Source of the DNA: Pseudomonadota bacterium | Lineage (GTDB): Bacteria > Pseudomonadota > Alphaproteobacteria > Rhizobiales > Xanthobacteraceae | DNA: 34,897 nt | Direction of reading: 5' to 3' | Assembly (NCBI GenBank): GCA_023414975.1 | Contig: JAEZMI010000305.1 | Span: 1 to 34,897 of the forward strand | Shown: positions 7,358 through 16,052 of the stretch, one piece after another | Layout of the letters: each line of letters opens with the position of its first letter | Numbering within the stretch: the stretch's first letter is position 1 | Position numbers and translations under genes: made by a program | Notes under the pieces: model-generated | Seen by the model: the letters and a program-made list of their open reading frames with translations, nothing else | What the model was told of the DNA's origin: nothing | Database searches by the model: none

Positions 7358-8461
7358 ATGAAAAACGTTCTCATCACCGGTGGTGCCGGTTTCATCGGCT
7401 GCCATGTCACCAAGGCCTTGCTGGATCAGGGCCACCGCGTGCGCGTGCTCGACAATCTGGTGGAGCAGGTCCATCAGGATGTCGGTCCGGCCCGCCTGCC
7501 GCCCGAGGTCGAGTTCATCGAAGGCGACCTGCGCGACGGGGAAAAGGTCGCGCAGGCGCTGCGCGGGGTCGATCATGTGATCCATCTCGCGGCGGAGGTC
7601 GGCGTCGGCCAGAGCATGTACGCCATCGACCGCTACGTGTCGGTCAATGATCTCGGCACCGCGGTGCTGTTCCAGCAGCTCATCGACCATCCGGTGAAGC
7701 GCGTCGTCACCGCGTCGTCCATGAGCATCTATGGCGAGGGCCTCTACCGCCGCGCCGACGGCACGCTCGTCGAGGATGCGGAGCGGCGCGAGGGGCGCCC
7801 GGGCGCGTGGGAGCCGGTGGACTCGGCCGGCGAGCCGCTGATCCCCATGCCGACCCCCGAGACCAAGCGGCCGAGCCTTGCCTCGGTCTATGCGCTGTCG
7901 AAATACGTCCAGGAGCGGCTGACCCTCACGCTGTGCCACGCCTATGGTATGGAAGGCGTGGCGCTGCGGTTGTTCAACGTCTATGGACCCGGTCAGGCGC
8001 TCTCCAACCCCTATACGGGCGTCCTCGCCATCTTCGCCTCGCGGCTGCTTAACGAGCGCGCCCCGCTGGTCTTCGAGGATGGCCGGCAACGCCGCGACTT
8101 CGTGCATGTGAGCGACGTGGCGCGGGCTTTCGCGCTGGCGCTGGAGCATGAGAAGGCGCCGGGCAACGTCTACAATGTCGGCAGCGGCGAACACCGCACC
8201 ATTGCCGAGGTCGGCGACGTGCTCGCCGCCGCCATGGGCCGGCCCGACATCCGCGCCGAGATCACCGGCAAGGCGCGTTCGGGCGACATCCGCCACTGCT
8301 TCGCCGACATCACCCGTGCCGAGGCCGAACTCGGCTTCCGTGCCCGGCAGGATTTCGGCGCCGGGCTCGCCGAGCTCGCTGAATGGGTGGCGCAGCAGCA
8401 GGCGAATGACCGGGTGGAAGACGCCCGCCGCGAGCTCGAAGCGCGAGGGCTGGTTGCATGA
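7358..8461 (+). CDS. NAD-dependent nucleotide-sugar epimerase/dehydratase
   Basis: A 367-residue extended short-chain dehydrogenase acting on a nucleotide-activated sugar. The N-terminal ITGGAGFIG (6-14) binds NAD. The active site is TASSMSIYG (118-126) with Tyr178 and Lys182 of YALSK. LRLFNVYGPGQALSNPYTG is typical of sugar-nucleotide epimerases. An insertion of about 40 residues after the serine (about 128-170), rich in charged residues and prolines, resembles that of dTDP-rhamnose 4-epimerase-like proteins, so a deoxysugar 4-epimerase is one option. The stop overlaps the next gene's start by four bases (ATGA), indicating translational coupling. The exact sugar substrate cannot be decided from the sequence. 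Confidence 0.9.
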   Translation: MKNVLITGGAGFIGCHVTKALLDQGHRVRVLDNLVEQVHQDVGPARLPPEVEFIEGDLRDGEKVAQALRGVDHVIHLAAEVGVGQSMYAIDRYVSVNDLGTAVLFQQLIDHPVKRVVTASSMSIYGEGLYRRADGTLVEDAERREGRPGAWEPVDSAGEPLIPMPTPETKRPSLASVYALSKYVQERLTLTLCHAYGMEGVALRLFNVYGPGQALSNPYTGVLAIFASRLLNERAPLVFEDGRQRRDFVHVSDVARAFALALEHEKAPGNVYNVGSGEHRTIAEVGDVLAAAMGRPDIRAEITGKARSGDIRHCFADITRAEAELGFRARQDFGAGLAELAEWVAQQQANDRVEDARRELEARGLVA

Positions 8462-9534
8462 CGGCGCCGGACCCGAACGGGCCGATTCTCATCACCGGCG
8501 GTGCCGGCTTCATCGGCAGCAACCTTGCCGACCGCATCGCCAGCGCCGGGCACCGTGTGCTGGTGCTCGATTCCCTCGCCCGGCCCGGCGTCGAGGCGAA
8601 CGCCCTCTGGCTGAAGGGGCGCCACGGCGACCGCGTGCATCTGCTCGTCGAGGACATCCGCGATGCGGAAGCGGTGGAGCGGGCGGTCGCGCCGGCACGC
8701 GCCGTGTTCCACCTCGCCGCACAGGTGGCGGTGACGCACAGCCTTGTCGACCCGCGTGCCGACTTCGCCATCAACCTCCAGGGGACGATGAATCTTCTGG
8801 AGGCGCTGCGGGCGCGCCGTGCGGCAGTGCCCCTGGTCTTTGCCAGCACCAACAAGGTCTATGGCGATCTCGCCGACATTCCGCTCGCCCTGCGGGACGG
8901 CGCGTATCACCCGGTCGACGACATCCTGCGCAAGCGCGGCATCGGCGAGGACCGCCCGCTGGATTTCCATACGCCCTATGGCTGCTCCAAGGGGGCCGCC
9001 GACCAGTATGTGCTGGACTACGCCCGCAGCTTCGGCCTGCCGGCCGCCGTGCTGCGCATGAGCTGCATTTACGGGCCGCGTCAGCTCGGCACCGAGGACC
9101 AGGGCTGGGTCGCCCATTTCCTCATTCGCGCCATGCGCGGCGAAGCCATCACCGTCTATGGCGACGGCTGCCAGGTGCGGGACGTGCTGTTCGTCGATGA
9201 CGCGGTCGAGGCCTATATGCGCGTGTGGGAAGCGCTTCGCCAGCCGGATAGCCCCCTCCACGGGCGTGCCTTCAATCTCGGCGGCGGGCCGGGAAACGCG
9301 GTCAGCCTGCGGCAGATCATCGGGCACATCGAGGCCCTGACCGGCCGCAAGATGGATCTCGCTTTCGAGCCATGGCGGGCGGGCGACCAACGCTACTTCG
9401 TCGCCGACACCCGCCGCCTCAGCCGCGACCTCGATCTCCCGGCCCCTACCCCGTGGCGCACGGGCCTCGCACGGCTCGCCGACTGGCTGACCGTCGCGAC
9501 CCGCGAGCGCACGCAGCGCCAGGTGGAGGCGTGA
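8458..9534 (+). CDS. NAD-dependent epimerase, CDP-paratose 2-epimerase-like
   Basis: A 358-residue extended SDR. ITGGAGFIGSN (12-22) forms the NAD site, ASTNKVYG (129-136) the serine/threonine region, and Tyr174/Lys178 the YxxxK pair in TPYGCSKGAADQY. The block MSCIYGPRQLGTEDQGWVA and the STNKVYG motif are those of the CDP-paratose (tyvelose) 2-epimerase group. The true substrate may be another CDP- or UDP-sugar, because no paratose synthesis genes are nearby. It overlaps the upstream epimerase by four bases and is followed one base later by the GT4 gene, so it belongs to the same transcript. The resemblance is clear; the reaction is inference. Confidence 0.88.
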   Translation: MTAPDPNGPILITGGAGFIGSNLADRIASAGHRVLVLDSLARPGVEANALWLKGRHGDRVHLLVEDIRDAEAVERAVAPARAVFHLAAQVAVTHSLVDPRADFAINLQGTMNLLEALRARRAAVPLVFASTNKVYGDLADIPLALRDGAYHPVDDILRKRGIGEDRPLDFHTPYGCSKGAADQYVLDYARSFGLPAAVLRMSCIYGPRQLGTEDQGWVAHFLIRAMRGEAITVYGDGCQVRDVLFVDDAVEAYMRVWEALRQPDSPLHGRAFNLGGGPGNAVSLRQIIGHIEALTGRKMDLAFEPWRAGDQRYFVADTRRLSRDLDLPAPTPWRTGLARLADWLTVATRERTQRQVEA

Positions 9535-9535
9535 C

Positions 9536-10654
9536 ATGACGGCGCCACCGCAACCGAGCGCGCGCAGGAAGCTGCGCCTTTTCATGACCGCCGACGCGGT
9601 GGGCGGGGTGTTCACCTACGCGGTGGACCTCGCCGCCGGCCTCGTGCCGCACGGCGTGGAGACGACGCTGGCGATCATGGGCCCGTCTGCGGAACCGGCA
9701 CAGCGAGAAGCGGCGGCGCGGGTGGTGGGCCTGTCCTTCATCGACAGCCATCTGCCCCTCGATTGGCTGGCGCAGGACGCCAACGCGGCCGACCAGGCCG
9801 CCACGGAGATTGCGGCGCTGGCGAGCTGGCACAGGGCGGACGTCGTTCACCTCAATACCCCCGCCCTCGCCTGCGCCACCTATGAGCGGCCGGTGGTGGC
9901 CGCGCTGCACTCCTGCCTCGCCAGCTGGTGGAGCGCGGTCAAAGGCGGGCCGATGCCCGAGGATTTCCGCTGGCGCACCGAACTGACGGCGCGCGGGCTG
10001 CGCTGCGCCGACGCCGCCGTCTGTCCGACCCAGGCTCTCGCCGCGGAAGTGGAGCGGCTCTATGGGCGCCGCCCGATCGCCGTGCCGAACGGGCGGGCTC
10101 TCCCGGAATTCCCCTCTAAGACGAAGGATGACGGCTTCGTCTTCGCGACGGGGCGGCTCTGGGACGAGGGCAAGAATCTCGCGACCTTGGTGACGGCCGC
10201 GCCGATGATGGACCTGCCCGTGTTCGTTGCCGGACCGCTCGACGGGCCGAACGGCGCGCGCGCCGATGCCGGGGCGATCACCGCGTTGGGGGCGCTGCCG
10301 CCGGAAGCCATCCGCGCCCGCCTGGCCGAGCGCCCCATCTTCGTGGCGCCGGCGCTCTACGAACCCTTCGGCCTCGGCGTGCTCGAAGCCGCGCAGGCCG
10401 GCTGCGCGCTGGTGCTGGCGGATATCCCGACCTTTCGCGAACTCTGGAGCGGCGCGGCCATCTTCGTCAGCCCGCGCGACGCGGCGGGTTTCGCCACCGC
10501 CGTGAACCGCCTGCACCGCCGCGCCGACGAGCGCCACCGCATGGGCACGGCCGCCCGCGAGCGCGCCGGGCGCTACAGCGTCGCCGCGATGGCGCGGCGG
10601 ATGATGCACATCTACGCCGGCCTACTCGCCGGCCGGAAAGGAGCGGCGGCATGA
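9536..10654 (+). CDS. GT4-type glycosyltransferase
   Basis: A 372-residue GT-B glycosyltransferase expected to move a sugar from a nucleotide donor to an acceptor in the cytoplasm. The donor-binding C-terminal half shows the GT4 features: FATGRLWDEGKN (203-214, with the basic residues that contact the diphosphate) and the EX7E motif EPFGLGVLE (Glu276 and Glu284). The N-terminal half has ADAVGGVFTYAVDLA, the usual glycine-rich acceptor-side loop. There are no membrane segments. The ATG lies two bases after the previous stop behind AGGTGGAGG. It is the only GT4 member in the unit; the three transferases that follow are of a different type. Confidence 0.9.
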   Translation: MTAPPQPSARRKLRLFMTADAVGGVFTYAVDLAAGLVPHGVETTLAIMGPSAEPAQREAAARVVGLSFIDSHLPLDWLAQDANAADQAATEIAALASWHRADVVHLNTPALACATYERPVVAALHSCLASWWSAVKGGPMPEDFRWRTELTARGLRCADAAVCPTQALAAEVERLYGRRPIAVPNGRALPEFPSKTKDDGFVFATGRLWDEGKNLATLVTAAPMMDLPVFVAGPLDGPNGARADAGAITALGALPPEAIRARLAERPIFVAPALYEPFGLGVLEAAQAGCALVLADIPTFRELWSGAAIFVSPRDAAGFATAVNRLHRRADERHRMGTAARERAGRYSVAAMARRMMHIYAGLLAGRKGAAA

Positions 10655-10664
10655 GGGCGCGCGC

Positions 10665-11774
10665 ATGAAGATCGTCTATTTCACCCATTCGCTGCTCTCC
10701 TGCTGGAACCACGGCAACGCGCATTTCGTGCGCGGCGTGCTGCGCGAACTCCACACCATGGGCCATGAGGTGCAGGTCTTCGAACCCGTCGCCGGGTGGA
10801 GCCTGACCAATTTGCTGCGCGACCATGGCGAAGCGGGGCTGGAGGCGTTTCGCGCCGCCTATCCCGAACTCGCCTCCCGCCCCTTCCACCGCGACGAGGA
10901 CCCCGCCGAACTCATCGAGGGCGCCGATCTCGTCGTGGTGCATGAGTGGAACGAGCCCGCGCTGGTGGCCGCATTGGGGACGGCGCGCAAGCGGCGCAGC
11001 GATTTCCGCCTGCTGTTCCACGACACGCATCATCGCGCGGTGAGCGCGCCCGAGGCCATGCGCGCCTATGACCTCTCCGGCTATGACGGCGTGCTGGCGT
11101 TCGGCGCCTCGCTCGCCGAGGTGTACCGCGGCTGGGGCTGGGGCGAGCGCGTCTTCGTCTGGCATGAAGCGGCCGACACGCGCCATTTCAAGCCGCCGGC
11201 GCAGGAAGCGGTGCGCCACGGTCTCGTCTGGATCGGCAATTGGGGCGATGGCGAGCGCACCGCCGAGATCGAGGCCTTCCTGCTGCGCCCCGCCGCCGAA
11301 GCCGGCCTGCCGCTCGACATCTACGGCGTGCGCTACCCCGACGAGGCGCGGGTGATGCTCGACGCCCACGGCGTCGCCTATCGCGGCTGGTTGCCCAATG
11401 CCTCGGTGCCCGCCGCCTTCGCCGGCCATATCGCCACCGTTCACGTGCCCCGGCGCTTCTACTCCACGATCCTGCCGGGCATTCCGACCATCCGGGTGTT
11501 CGAGGCGCTGGCGTGCGGCATCCCGCTGGTTTCCGCGCCGTGGGAGGACAGCGAGCGGCTGTTCACGCCCGGCCTGGATTACCTCGTCGCGCGCGACGGC
11601 GCGGAGATGACGGCCCATCTCCGGCGCCTTGCCGCCGAGCCGGAACTGCGCGCCGCGCTCGCCCGGCGGGGCCGCGCCACCATCGAGGCACGCCATAGCT
11701 GCGCCCACCGCGCGCGCGAACTCATCGACATCGCCGCGCGCATTCATTCCCCGAATGTCGAGGCCGCCGCATGA
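10665..11774 (+). CDS. CgeB-like glycosyltransferase, copy 1
   Basis: A 369-residue GT-B protein of the CgeB/Glyco_trans_1_2 type. The N-terminus YFTHSLLSCWNHGNAHF is shared in pattern with the two genes that follow. The C-terminal donor site reads RVFEALACGIPLVSAPWEDS and ends LFTPGLDYLVARDG (about 275-310). HEWNEP (about 92-97) lies in the first domain. The start is the ATG at 10665, ten bases after the GT4 stop; an ATG at 10651 is out of frame. The stop overlaps the next gene by four bases. First of three tandem paralogues, which suggests stepwise addition of several similar sugars or one residue each to different acceptors. Confidence 0.88.
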   Translation: MKIVYFTHSLLSCWNHGNAHFVRGVLRELHTMGHEVQVFEPVAGWSLTNLLRDHGEAGLEAFRAAYPELASRPFHRDEDPAELIEGADLVVVHEWNEPALVAALGTARKRRSDFRLLFHDTHHRAVSAPEAMRAYDLSGYDGVLAFGASLAEVYRGWGWGERVFVWHEAADTRHFKPPAQEAVRHGLVWIGNWGDGERTAEIEAFLLRPAAEAGLPLDIYGVRYPDEARVMLDAHGVAYRGWLPNASVPAAFAGHIATVHVPRRFYSTILPGIPTIRVFEALACGIPLVSAPWEDSERLFTPGLDYLVARDGAEMTAHLRRLAAEPELRAALARRGRATIEARHSCAHRARELIDIAARIHSPNVEAAA

Positions 11775-12889
11775 AGCTCGCCTTTTACGGCTCCAGCCTG
11801 CTTTCCTCCTACTGGAACGGCGCCGCCACCTATTATCGCGGCCTGCTGGCCGATCTCGCACGGCGCGGCTACGCGATCACCTTCTACGAACCGGACGCCT
11901 TCGACCGGCAGCAGCATCGCGACATCGAGCCGCCAGACTGGGCGCGGGTCGTGGTCTACCCGGCAACCGAAAGCGCGGTCCGCGAGGTGACGGCGGAGGC
12001 CGCCCACGCCGACATCGTGGTCAAGGCGAGCGGCGTCGGCGTGTTCGACGACGCCCTGCTCGACGGCGCGATGGCGGCGGCGCGGCCGGAGGCCCTGCGC
12101 ATCTTCTGGGACGTCGATGCCCCGGCGACGCTGGAGACGCTGCGCAGCGGCGGGCCGGCCGCCATGTCGCCGGAGGTCATCCGCCGCCATCTGCCGTCGC
12201 TCGACCTCGTGCTGACCTATGGCGGCGGACCGCCGGTGATCGCGGCCTATGAGAGCTTCGGCGCCCCGCGCTGCGTGCCGATCTACAACGCGCTCGACCC
12301 CGCGACCCATCACCCCGTGGCGCCGGACGAGCGCTTCGCGTGCGACCTCGCCTTCCTCGGCAATCGCCTGCCGGATCGCGAGGAGCGGGTGACGCAGTTC
12401 TTCCTCGTGCCGGCGGCGCGCCTGCGCGAACGCCAGTTCCTCATTGGTGGCAATGGCTGGCACGAGCGGGCGATGCCGCCCAACGTACGGCATATCGGCC
12501 ATGTCTATACGCGCGAGCACAACGCCTTCAACGCGACGCCGCGCGCCGTGCTGAACGTCGCCCGCAGTTCCATGGCCGATATCGGTTTCTCGCCGGCCAC
12601 CCGCGTCTTCGAGGCCGCGGGCGCCGGAGCCTGCCTCATCACCGACGCCTGGGAAGGGATCGAACTGTTCCTCAGGCCCGGCGAGGAGGTCCTGGTCGCC
12701 CGCGACGGGATGGATGTCGCCGAGATGCTGGAGGGGCTGACGCCCGCGCGCGCCGCCGCCATCGGCAAGGCCGCGCTGGCCCGCGTTCTCGCCGAGCACA
12801 CCTATGCCCATCGCGGCGCGGAGGTCGACCAGTTGCTGCGCGCGCGCCTTGCGGGCAAGCGCGAGAGGAGGCTCGCATGCGCCTCGTAG
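11771..12889 (+). CDS. CgeB-like glycosyltransferase, copy 2
   Basis: A 372-residue paralogue of the preceding gene. The N-terminus LAFYGSSLLSSYWNGAATYY matches its neighbours. The donor-site block is RVFEAAGAGACLITDAWEGI, continuing LFLRPGEEVLVARDG (about 277-312). A central block, IFWDVDAPATLE (about 116-127), is also present in copy 3 as FYDIDTPVTLA but not in copy 1, so copies 2 and 3 are closer to each other. It overlaps copy 1 by four bases and copy 3 by 13 bases. The substrate is unknown; UDP-xylose, made by the enzyme encoded two genes downstream, is a reasonable donor candidate. Confidence 0.88.
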   Translation: MKLAFYGSSLLSSYWNGAATYYRGLLADLARRGYAITFYEPDAFDRQQHRDIEPPDWARVVVYPATESAVREVTAEAAHADIVVKASGVGVFDDALLDGAMAAARPEALRIFWDVDAPATLETLRSGGPAAMSPEVIRRHLPSLDLVLTYGGGPPVIAAYESFGAPRCVPIYNALDPATHHPVAPDERFACDLAFLGNRLPDREERVTQFFLVPAARLRERQFLIGGNGWHERAMPPNVRHIGHVYTREHNAFNATPRAVLNVARSSMADIGFSPATRVFEAAGAGACLITDAWEGIELFLRPGEEVLVARDGMDVAEMLEGLTPARAAAIGKAALARVLAEHTYAHRGAEVDQLLRARLAGKRERRLACAS

Positions 12890-13992
12890 TTCTCGGCCTC
12901 AGTCTCACCTCGTCCTGGGGCAATGGCCACGCGACGACCTATCGCGCCCTGCTGCGCGCCTTCGCGGCGCGGGGCCATGAGGTGCTGTTCCTCGAACGCG
13001 ACCAGCCCTGGTACGCCGCCCATCGCGACCTGCCGCGCCCGGATTTCTGCGAACTCGCGCTCTACGAGTCGGTGAGCGATCTCGCGCGATATCGCGCGGC
13101 GATCGCGGACGCCGACGCGGTGATGGTCGGCTCCTATGCCCCGGACGGCATGGCGGTCGGCGACCTCGTGCAGACGCTGGCGCAGGGCGTCGCCGCTTTT
13201 TACGACATCGACACGCCGGTGACGCTGGCGGCGCTGGAGCGCGGCGACTGCGCCTATCTGAGCCCCGCCCAAATCCCCGGCTACGATCTCTATCTCTCCT
13301 TCACCGGCGGCCCGACGCTCGACTGGCTGATGACCCGTTACGGCTCGCCGGTCGCCCGCGCCCTTTACTGCTCGGTCGACGAGACGCTTTATCGGCCGGT
13401 CGAAACGCCGCCGACCTACGATCTCGGCTATCTCGGGACCTATTCGCCCGACCGGCAGCCGACGCTGGACGCCCTTTTGATCGAGCCGGCCCGCAGGGCG
13501 CCGGAGCGGCGCTTCATCGTCGCCGGGCCGCAATATCCACGCGACATCGACTGGCCGGCCAACGTCGAGAGGCGCGAGCATGTGCCGCCGGCCGAGCATG
13601 CCGCCTTTTACGGCGCCTGCCGCTACACGCTGAACGTCACCCGTGCCGACATGCGGCGCGCCGGCTGGAGCCCCAGCGTGCGGCTGTTCGAAGCCGGGGC
13701 CTGCGGCGCGGCGATCCTGTCCGATCCCTGGGCGGGGCTTGAGGATGTGCTCACCCCCGGCAGCGACATCGCGGTCGTCGGCGCGCCGCACGAGGTGCTG
13801 GCTCATCTGGCCGCCCCGGACACGCGACGCAGGGCGATGGGCGAGGCCGCGCGCCGCCGTGTGCTTGCGGCCCACACCGCCGCCCACCGCGCCGCCGATC
13901 TGGAGCGTCATCTCCTCGCCACGCGCGGCGTCGGCGGCGCCCGTGCCGCAGCTGCCGATTTCCACAAGCCGGCCGCCGCGCCGGAGTTCTGA
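12877..13992 (+). CDS. CgeB-like glycosyltransferase, copy 3
   Basis: A 371-residue third paralogue. The N-terminus is LVVLGLSLTSSWGNGHATTY and the donor block RLFEAGACGAAILSDPWAGL (about 268-287). The frame is open far upstream (12340), but that part is out-of-frame sequence of copy 2. The ATG at 12877 follows GAGGAGG and gives the same N-terminus as the paralogues. It starts within the last 13 bases of copy 2, so the two are translationally coupled. It ends 11 bases before the UDP-xylose synthase gene. Confidence 0.88.
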   Translation: MRLVVLGLSLTSSWGNGHATTYRALLRAFAARGHEVLFLERDQPWYAAHRDLPRPDFCELALYESVSDLARYRAAIADADAVMVGSYAPDGMAVGDLVQTLAQGVAAFYDIDTPVTLAALERGDCAYLSPAQIPGYDLYLSFTGGPTLDWLMTRYGSPVARALYCSVDETLYRPVETPPTYDLGYLGTYSPDRQPTLDALLIEPARRAPERRFIVAGPQYPRDIDWPANVERREHVPPAEHAAFYGACRYTLNVTRADMRRAGWSPSVRLFEAGACGAAILSDPWAGLEDVLTPGSDIAVVGAPHEVLAHLAAPDTRRRAMGEAARRRVLAAHTAAHRAADLERHLLATRGVGGARAAAADFHKPAAAPEF

Positions 13993-14003
13993 AGGGTTGC
14001 GTC

Positions 14004-15047
14004 ATGAAGCCGAAGAACGAAGCGCTTGCCGTGGTTGCCGGAGGAGCCGGTTTCATTGGCTCGCATCTCATCGACGCCCTGCTGGCGCGTGGGCTGCGCG
14101 TGGTGTGCATCGACAATTTCCAGACCGGCCGTTTCGAGAACATCGCGCATCTGGAGAGCGATCGACGGTTCGATGTGATCGAGGCCGATGTGATTGACCC
14201 GCTGTCGGGGAAGCTCACGCGGGGCACGGGCCGGCCATCCTATGTGTTCAACCTCGCCTGCGCCGCGTCGCCGCCGCACTATCAGGCCGACCCCGAGCAC
14301 ACGATGATGACCAGCGTCGTGGGAACGCACCGGCTGCTGAGGCTGGCCGAGGAGACCGGCGCGCGCTTCCTCCAGGCCTCCACCAGCGAGGTGTATGGCG
14401 ACCCGGAGGTGCATCCGCAACGCGAGAGCTACTGGGGCAATGTGAACCCGGTGGGCCCGCGCGCCTGCTATGACGAGGGCAAGCGGGCGGCCGAGGCGCT
14501 GACCTTCGACTTCCTCCGCGCCAAGCGGGTGGACGCCCGCGTCGCCCGCATCTTCAACACCTATGGTCCGCGCATGCGCGCCGATGACGGGCGCGTGGTG
14601 TCCAATGTCATCACCCAGGCCCTGGCCGGCGACGACATCACGCTCTATGGCAGCGGTGAGCAGACCCGTTCGTTCTGCTATGTGGACGACCTCGTGCGCG
14701 GCCTCCTCGCCCTCATGCTGCACGACGAGAGCTACCGGGGCGCCGTCAATCTGGGCAACCCGAACGAAATCACCGTCCGTGAGCTGGCCGAGCGGGTGGT
14801 CGAGATGACCGGCACCCGCTCCGGCATCACCTTCCGTCCGCTGCCGGTGGATGACCCCCGCCGCCGCAAGCCCGATATCAGCACCGCCCGCGAGGTTCTG
14901 AAATGGGAGCCGGAGGTCGTGCTGGAACAGGGGCTCGCGCACACCATCGAGCATTTCAGCTCGATCGCGGACGCCGCGGCCCGCCTGCCGCTATCGAGCG
15001 CACGCAAGCGTCGGGGCACCGGCGAGGATCGCCTCGCCGCTCATTGA
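14004..15047 (+). CDS. UDP-glucuronate decarboxylase (UDP-xylose synthase)
   Basis: A 347-residue extended SDR that converts UDP-glucuronate to UDP-xylose with bound NAD. Sequence hallmarks are GGAGFIGSHL (13-22), NLACAASPPHYQ (83-94), STSEVYGDPEVHPQ with the catalytic Glu129, WGNVNPVGPRACYDEGKR with Tyr156 and Lys160, and RIFNTYGPRMRADDG. One residue of the near-invariant 'ACPASP' block is Ala instead of Pro. The ATG at 14004 is preceded by AAGGG. Last gene of the rightward unit, ending 16 bases before a strong bidirectional terminator. It implies that xylose is a component, or a substrate for one of the upstream transferases. No UDP-glucose dehydrogenase is in the window, so UDP-glucuronate must come from elsewhere. 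Confidence 0.93.
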   Translation: MKPKNEALAVVAGGAGFIGSHLIDALLARGLRVVCIDNFQTGRFENIAHLESDRRFDVIEADVIDPLSGKLTRGTGRPSYVFNLACAASPPHYQADPEHTMMTSVVGTHRLLRLAEETGARFLQASTSEVYGDPEVHPQRESYWGNVNPVGPRACYDEGKRAAEALTFDFLRAKRVDARVARIFNTYGPRMRADDGRVVSNVITQALAGDDITLYGSGEQTRSFCYVDDLVRGLLALMLHDESYRGAVNLGNPNEITVRELAERVVEMTGTRSGITFRPLPVDDPRRRKPDISTAREVLKWEPEVVLEQGLAHTIEHFSSIADAAARLPLSSARKRRGTGEDRLAAH

Positions 15048-15063
15048 GACGCGCCACGGAGCC

Positions 15064-15092
15064 AAAAAGGGCCGGCAGTGCCGGCCCTTTTT
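15064..15092. terminator. Bidirectional rho-independent terminator
   Basis: A perfect 13-base inverted repeat: AAAAAGGGCCGGC (15064-15076), loop AGT, GCCGGCCCTTTTT (15080-15092). It has an A-run on one side and a T-run on the other, so it can end transcription from both directions. It lies between the convergent UDP-xylose synthase and glycosidase genes. Confidence 0.95.
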
Positions 15093-15116
15093 CGTGACAG
15101 GCCGATGGCAACCGCC

Positions 15117-16052
15117 TCAGACGGTGGACAGGCTGGATGCCGGCTGCGGCACGGGATGGGTGGAGGCCGGCGCATAACGGCGGATCATCGTCTCGCAGAA
15201 GGCGGCGAACTCGTCCGCCACCGCAGGCGGGCTGGTGTGGTGCGGGGCAAGGCCGCGATGCTCCGGCGTGAAGCAGAAGGTGACGGTGACGTCGAACTCC
15301 TCCAGCGCCCCCATCATCCGGTCGAACCAGCGCTCCGCATCCGGGCGGAAGCTGTCGGCCCAGGACAGCCCGGTGCGCAGATAGGTGACGCCAAGCCGGC
15401 GCATCCACGCCACCGCATCGTCAAGGCGCGGGTCCTCATAGTGGAACCACTGCACGAGACCCATCTGCGGGGTGAGGCGGGGGAACAGGTCGAGTGCCGG
15501 CTTCGGCGTGCCGTCGGCGCGGATCAGCCCCATGTGGAAGTGCCGGTAGTAGGACGAACCCTCCGCCTCCTTGTGGCGGGTCGTGGCGCCCCATTCCATC
15601 GGCAGATCGAACAGGCTGTACCAGTGAATGCGCGGCGCCTTGCCGACCAGCAGTTCGGCGGTGCGCTCAAGCCCCCAGAGCTGCACCTCATCGGCCCCGA
15701 ACGTCGAGATGCCGACTTCGCTGACCCAGATCGGGAGATCGGTGACTGACCGGATCTCCGCGATCTTGGCCGGCCATTCCTGGATCTGCCAGAGATTCCA
15801 GTCGAGCGGGAAGCCATGCACCGCGACCGCGTCCATGTGATCCAGAACGCCGCGCGTCTTCATGTTCATCATGAACGCGGGATCGATCGGCGAGACGCCG
15901 CCGAGCACCCGCGGGAGACGGGGGTTCGCCGCCCGGATCGCCTGCGCGGCGCGCGTGGCCATGTCCGCGAACAGCATCCAGTCGGGATCGAGCGCCGGGT
16001 CCCAATGGGACTTGTTGTTCGGTTCGTTCCAGATCATCGCCGCTTCGATCAT
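15117..16052 (-). CDS. Clan GH-A glycosidase-like protein with apparently circularly permuted barrel
   Basis: A 311-residue protein. The segment holding the clan GH-A acid/base motif, MIWNEPNN (Glu10), is at the very N-terminus. It is followed by strands 5 to 8: VLGGVSP (49-55), AVAVHGFPLDWN (75-86), PIWVSEVGIST with the likely nucleophile Glu112, and IHWYSLFDLP (142-151). HFHMGLIRADGTPKPAL (171-187) is the usual end of such barrels. Yet another 110 residues follow and look like strands 1 to 3: MGLVQWFHYEDPRLDDAVAW, VTYLRTGLSWADS, VTVTFCFTPEHRGLAPHHT. The order is thus 4-8 then 1-3. The start is the ATG overlapping the methyltransferase stop (ATGA); longer in-frame starts would only translate methyltransferase sequence. 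No signal peptide, so cytoplasmic. It may hydrolyse, transfer or merely bind a beta-glycoside such as a xyloside. Confidence 0.82.
   Translation of the reverse strand: MIEAAMIWNEPNNKSHWDPALDPDWMLFADMATRAAQAIRAANPRLPRVLGGVSPIDPAFMMNMKTRGVLDHMDAVAVHGFPLDWNLWQIQEWPAKIAEIRSVTDLPIWVSEVGISTFGADEVQLWGLERTAELLVGKAPRIHWYSLFDLPMEWGATTRHKEAEGSSYYRHFHMGLIRADGTPKPALDLFPRLTPQMGLVQWFHYEDPRLDDAVAWMRRLGVTYLRTGLSWADSFRPDAERWFDRMMGALEEFDVTVTFCFTPEHRGLAPHHTSPPAVADEFAAFCETMIRRYAPASTHPVPQPASSLSTV

Noticed and set aside
8170..9615. Long minus-strand open frame opposite the epimerases
   Set aside because: Antisense to two SDR genes with intact motifs.
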